DNA of 16,125 nucleotides from Candidatus Sulfotelmatobacter sp. (GTDB lineage Bacteria; Acidobacteriota; Terriglobia; Terriglobales; Acidobacteriaceae), in the NCBI GenBank assembly GCA_030037515.1, contig JASHRE010000892.1, positions 1 to 16,125 on the forward strand, written 5' to 3'. This document shows, in pieces, positions 13,446 through 16,125 of the stretch (positions are counted from its first letter, which is position 1; every line of letters begins with the position of its first letter). Below the pieces are notes generated by a model, which saw only the letters and a program-made list of their open reading frames with translations, did no database searches and was not told where the DNA came from. The translations under genes were made by a program, and so were the position numbers.

Positions 13446-14162
13446 CTAGGTCTCGAATCCGACGTAGGAGATGCGTCCGACGATGGAATCGGAGGCACGT
13501 TTGCCCAGTTCAATGGAAGTCACTTCGATCGGAGACGACTCGCTGTGCGGTCGCAAGATTAAATGATCTTGGACCACCTCGACATAACGAACCACCGCAG
13601 TATCGTTTTTCAGAACAGCGTACATGTTGAATTCGCCTTTGCGATAAGGCGAAAGTGCGTTGTAATGGCGGTCGATGAGTAGGGTCGCGCCAGGCTGGAG
13701 GCGGGGAGACATGGGAAGGGCCTCGGCTGCTTCGAGCCGGACAAAGACGAAACGCTGCCAGCCCGAGCGGTCGCCTTCGGTTTCGGTGCGCAGCCGGCGC
13801 AGAAATGATTTCCGGAACTTGACCATCTCTTTCACGTTCATGCTGGCGATGAGAGGCTGGGTGGCGGCGACGGTGAGGTCGGTGAGCACAACGTTCTCGA
13901 ATTCGTCGGGGCTGGGTGGAACGATGGTGGCACGTTTGGAGACTTCGACGGGATCGAGCAGGTCCAAAACCGAGAGATGCTGGACGGCGAGAACTTTGTC
14001 CATGCCTTCCAGGCTGAGTCCGCGCTTGCGGTTGAGGAAGTTGGAGATATGCGCCTGCTTGAATCCGGTCTGCTGGGCGAGGCGAAGGCCGGTGAGTTCG
14101 CCGCGTTCGATCCGCTCCCAAAGGACTTTGCGAAGGTTATCTTGCAGGACCTTGAACTTCAT
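13446..14162 (-). CDS. XRE-type regulator with LexA/S24-like C-terminal domain, apparently non-cleaving
   Basis: This 238-residue regulator has an N-terminal helix-turn-helix at about residues 22-60 ('LTGLRLAQQTGFKQAHISNFLNRKRGLS') and a C-terminal S24-like beta domain at about 135-235. The usual nucleophile motif G-D-S-M-x-P is represented by A-L-P-M-S-P (residues 148-153), so Pro150 replaces the catalytic Ser. The usual lysine region reads 'TAVVRYVEV', with Val where Lys is expected. The fold is therefore probably used for dimerisation or ligand sensing, not self-cleavage. No strong Shine-Dalgarno precedes the ATG at 14162; AATCAATG suggests a weak or leaderless start. An imperfect palindrome lies just upstream. 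Confidence 0.82.
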   Translation of the reverse strand: MKFKVLQDNLRKVLWERIERGELTGLRLAQQTGFKQAHISNFLNRKRGLSLEGMDKVLAVQHLSVLDLLDPVEVSKRATIVPPSPDEFENVVLTDLTVAATQPLIASMNVKEMVKFRKSFLRRLRTETEGDRSGWQRFVFVRLEAAEALPMSPRLQPGATLLIDRHYNALSPYRKGEFNMYAVLKNDTAVVRYVEVVQDHLILRPHSESSPIEVTSIELGKRASDSIVGRISYVGFET

Positions 14163-14172
14163 TGATTCAAGT

Positions 14173-14200
14173 TTAGCACCGGGCTATAGCATGGCGCTAA
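14173..14200. promoter_or_regulatory. Imperfect palindrome before the XRE/S24-like gene
   Basis: The arms TTAGCACC and GGCGCTAA (one mismatch) flank a 12-base spacer containing GCTATAGC, itself palindromic. It is 10 bases from the start codon, where an autoregulatory operator would be expected. Confidence 0.45.
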
Positions 14201-14755
14201 GTGAGAGAAGGGATGGAAAAGGCTCGTGCGGCGCGGAGATGCATGGGTGTACTCGATGATAATCGTCGAAGGGATCGCGGGCGAGGCGGCTGCACCACTG
14301 GCAAGAAAACTTCCACAGGCGTGAAGTTCGCGCCGACCTTGGCTGAGAAAATTCACAACTGGAGAATCACGGCGAAGCATGAGTCACTCGCTCCAGGAAT
14401 GAGACAGATGACGAGCAGTCTGGACAACTCGAATGAAGAAAGAGCGTTTTGCGAGTTTCGCAGTAAGGTGAGATCCGCGGAAGCGTTTTCGCCATCAATG
14501 GAGCGGTGGTTGCCGTCGCTCGCTTCACAGGACGGGTGAAGGTTGTGATTCAGAGCAGATGGTGAGAAGCAAGGACCTGTAGCGGCGCCAGTTGGGGCAG
14601 CGGTGTCGGTAACATAGAATGGATTCTTTGCTCCACAGGATACAGAGGCGCACCGAGGCAAGAGCAGTCAGCCGCGAAGAACACGAAGGTGCAGGAAGGA
14701 AACAGATCTCGGAAAAGCATCGCGCCGGCGGTGAAATCGAAGCGATAGGAGAGGA
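14201..14755. other. About 550 bases with no recognisable gene
   Basis: Open frames on both strands lack ribosome binding sites and family features. The last 60 bases form the leader of the phosphatase gene, with AGGAGAGGA directly before its start. Nothing else is seen. Confidence 0.4.
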
Positions 14756-15205
14756 ATGGACATCAGCTGGCTGACGGATCGGATTGCGATTGGAGGCGGG
14801 ATCTGGAACGCGGAGAATATGGCGAAGGTCGCCGAAGCGGGGATCACGCACATCATCGACATGCAGATCGAGTTCGACGATACACCGCTCGCTGCGGTGC
14901 ATGAGATTGCGGTGTTGTGGAATCCGACCGATGACGATTTTGAACCGAAGCCCGCAGTGATTTTTCAGCGAGGAGTGGAATTCGCGTTGGATGCGCTCGA
15001 AGATGGTGAAGGAAAAGTGTTCATTCACTGCGCCGCGGGAGTGCATCGTGCGCCAATGATGGCGCTGGCGCTGCTCGGGTCGATGGGATGGGATCTGGGA
15101 AAAGCGATGGAGCTCATTCAGGGAAAACGTCCGGTGGCGGATTTTGCTGAAGTGTACGTAATGAGCGTGAAGAAGTTCTTGAATGGAAGCACGCGCAGTT
15201 TGTAA
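14756..15205 (+). CDS. Dual-specificity-type protein phosphatase
   Basis: This 149-residue cysteine phosphatase has the signature H-C-A-A-G-V-H-R at residues 91-98: nucleophile Cys92 and phosphate-binding Arg98 spaced by five residues. An Asp cluster at 59-61 ('WNPTDDDFEPK') supplies the likely general acid. The N-terminal 'WLTDRIAIGGGI' strand and 'GITHIIDMQIEFDD' match dual-specificity and related phosphatases. It could act on phosphotyrosine, phosphoserine or a small phosphoester. AGGAGAGG precedes the ATG closely. It is soluble and single-domain. No kinase lies next to it, and the downstream E2 gene is convergent, so context does not point to a substrate. Confidence 0.9.
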   Translation: MDISWLTDRIAIGGGIWNAENMAKVAEAGITHIIDMQIEFDDTPLAAVHEIAVLWNPTDDDFEPKPAVIFQRGVEFALDALEDGEGKVFIHCAAGVHRAPMMALALLGSMGWDLGKAMELIQGKRPVADFAEVYVMSVKKFLNGSTRSL

Positions 15206-15379
15206 ATGCGAAAGTCACTGTTCCCGCCCAATGAAAGCCGGATGAATAGGTCGGCCTGGGCGAAAGCGAATGTGCCGACGGCCGTCGCCCCAGCAAAGCA
15301 GCAGAGGCGTTGTGAGGGTCAAAACCCCCATCCCGTCCCCACAAAAACGTGGACAAGGGCGGCCCGCTAACGGTCCCAA
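15206..15379. repeat. Short intergenic region with possible dispersed repeat
   Basis: The gap between convergent genes contains 'CCACAAAAACGTGGACAAGGG' preceded by C-rich runs. I recall similar strings as common intergenic repeats in Acidobacteria. CCAC-AAAAAC-GTGG can form a small hairpin. No gene is present. Confidence 0.3.
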
Positions 15380-16125
15380 TTATCCAATCTCTTCGGACCA
15401 GGTTTCGAGATTTTTCTTCACCTGCGCCATGAACTGGTCAGCAACGGCACCGTCGATGAGGCGGTGATCGTATCCGAGCGTGAGGTGCACCACGGAGCGG
15501 ATGGCGATCGAGTCGTTACCGTCTTTATCAGTCACGACCAGCGGCATCTTCATGATGCCGCCGACACCCATGATGGCGGAGTTTGGCTGATTAATGATGG
15601 GCAGGCCGAAAACAGCTCCGAACTGGCCCGGGTTGGTGACGGTAAAGGTTGATCCCTCGACATCTTCGGGCTTCAGCTTCTTGGTACGGGCTCGCTCGCC
15701 GAGATCGGTGATGCCGCGCTGCAGTCCAAGGAAGTTAAGGTCGCCGGCATTCTTGACGACGGGGACGATCAACCCCCAGTCGAGCGCGACGGCGATGCCG
15801 ACGTTGACATTGCGATAGTAGCGAATGTTATCGCCTTCGATGTTCGCGTTTACGATGGGCCATTGCTGAATCGCCATAATGGCGGCACGGACGAAAAACG
15901 GCATAAACGTGAGTCGAACGCCGTGGCGCTGCTCGAATCCGGATTTGAGTTTGTTGCGCAGATTTACGACGCGGGTGAGGTCCACTTCGTACATGCAATG
16001 GACGTGAGCGCTGGTGCGGCGCGACTCGATCATGTGCTTGGCGATCAGCTTGCGCATATTCGACATGGGCACGAGATCACCGGGATAAGCAGCGGGAAGG
16101 GGGCGAGGAGCGGAGGACTCAAGAG
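15380..16125 (-). CDS. 2-oxoacid dehydrogenase E2 (dihydrolipoamide acyltransferase), C-terminal part
   Basis: The gene enters from beyond the right edge. About 248 codons are present, ending at the stop at 15380-15382. At the window edge the frame gives a Pro/Ala-rich linker (LESSAPRPLPAAYPGDLVP). The acyltransferase catalytic domain follows, from 'MSNMRKLIAKHMIESRR' to 'YDHRLIDGAVADQFM'. The H-x-x-x-D-G active site is intact (His codon at 15464-15466, Asp at 15452-15454). Other family landmarks are 'NVGIAVALDWGLIVPVV', 'GSTFTVTNPGQFG' and 'IINQPNSAIMGVG'. The enzyme transfers the acyl group from lipoamide to CoA in the pyruvate, 2-oxoglutarate or branched-chain complex. Which one cannot be told, because the lipoyl and E1-binding domains lie outside the window. 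The internal Met/Val starts near 16072 are not the true start. Confidence 0.95.
   Translation of the reverse strand, partial: LESSAPRPLPAAYPGDLVPMSNMRKLIAKHMIESRRTSAHVHCMYEVDLTRVVNLRNKLKSGFEQRHGVRLTFMPFFVRAAIMAIQQWPIVNANIEGDNIRYYRNVNVGIAVALDWGLIVPVVKNAGDLNFLGLQRGITDLGERARTKKLKPEDVEGSTFTVTNPGQFGAVFGLPIINQPNSAIMGVGGIMKMPLVVTDKDGNDSIAIRSVVHLTLGYDHRLIDGAVADQFMAQVKKNLETWSEEIG

Noticed and set aside
1..16125. CRISPR arrays, tRNA or rRNA genes, complete insertion sequences, defence or biosynthetic clusters
   Set aside because: I saw no regularly spaced repeats, no tRNA-like T-loop/acceptor combinations, no intact transposase and no cluster of related enzymes in the window.

Overview
The window looks like a chromosomal segment from an acidobacterium, probably class Terriglobia. 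This is inferred from the moderately high GC content, a DUF6526-like membrane protein, several small conserved proteins that I recall as typical of that group, and scattered imperfect-palindrome intergenic repeats. No sequence search was possible. Gene density is low: about 14 credible genes lie among long non-coding or decayed stretches.

Layout, left to right. (1) 61-3038: a small membrane protein and a large MltD-type lytic transglycosylase with three LysM domains. (2) 3212-3664: a small periplasmic cytochrome c behind a near-textbook CRP/FNR-type promoter. (3) 3830-5533: a secreted alkaline-phosphatase-superfamily phosphodiesterase. (4) 5575-5895, minus strand: the fossil of a group II intron, with domain V intact, domain VI recognisable and a frameshifted scrap of the maturase C-terminus. 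(5) 6152-6772: a strong promoter, an acidic/basic histone-like protein and a bidirectional terminator, facing a DinB-family gene on the minus strand. (6) 7330-9171: mostly decayed DNA with two small minus-strand genes, one pseudogene fragment and a BlaI-type palindrome. (7) 9372-10289: a divergent MarR regulator / VOC-family pair with a palindromic operator between them. (8) 10318-11639: an intergenic palindrome repeat, a multiply frameshifted membrane-protein pseudogene, and about 800 bp with no recognisable gene. (9) 11640-14162: a soluble PAS sensor histidine kinase, a small conserved protein behind a palindrome, and an XRE-type regulator with a LexA/S24-like domain that appears to lack the catalytic dyad. 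(10) 14756-16125: a dual-specificity-type phosphatase, then the C-terminal half of a 2-oxoacid dehydrogenase E2 subunit that runs off the right edge.

The genes do not form one pathway. The clearest local units are the MarR/VOC pair and the cytochrome c with its regulatory region. I found no convincing novel multi-gene system. The most informative signals are the intron fossil, the cytochrome promoter with its missing haem ligand, the pseudogenes and the dead S24-like regulator.
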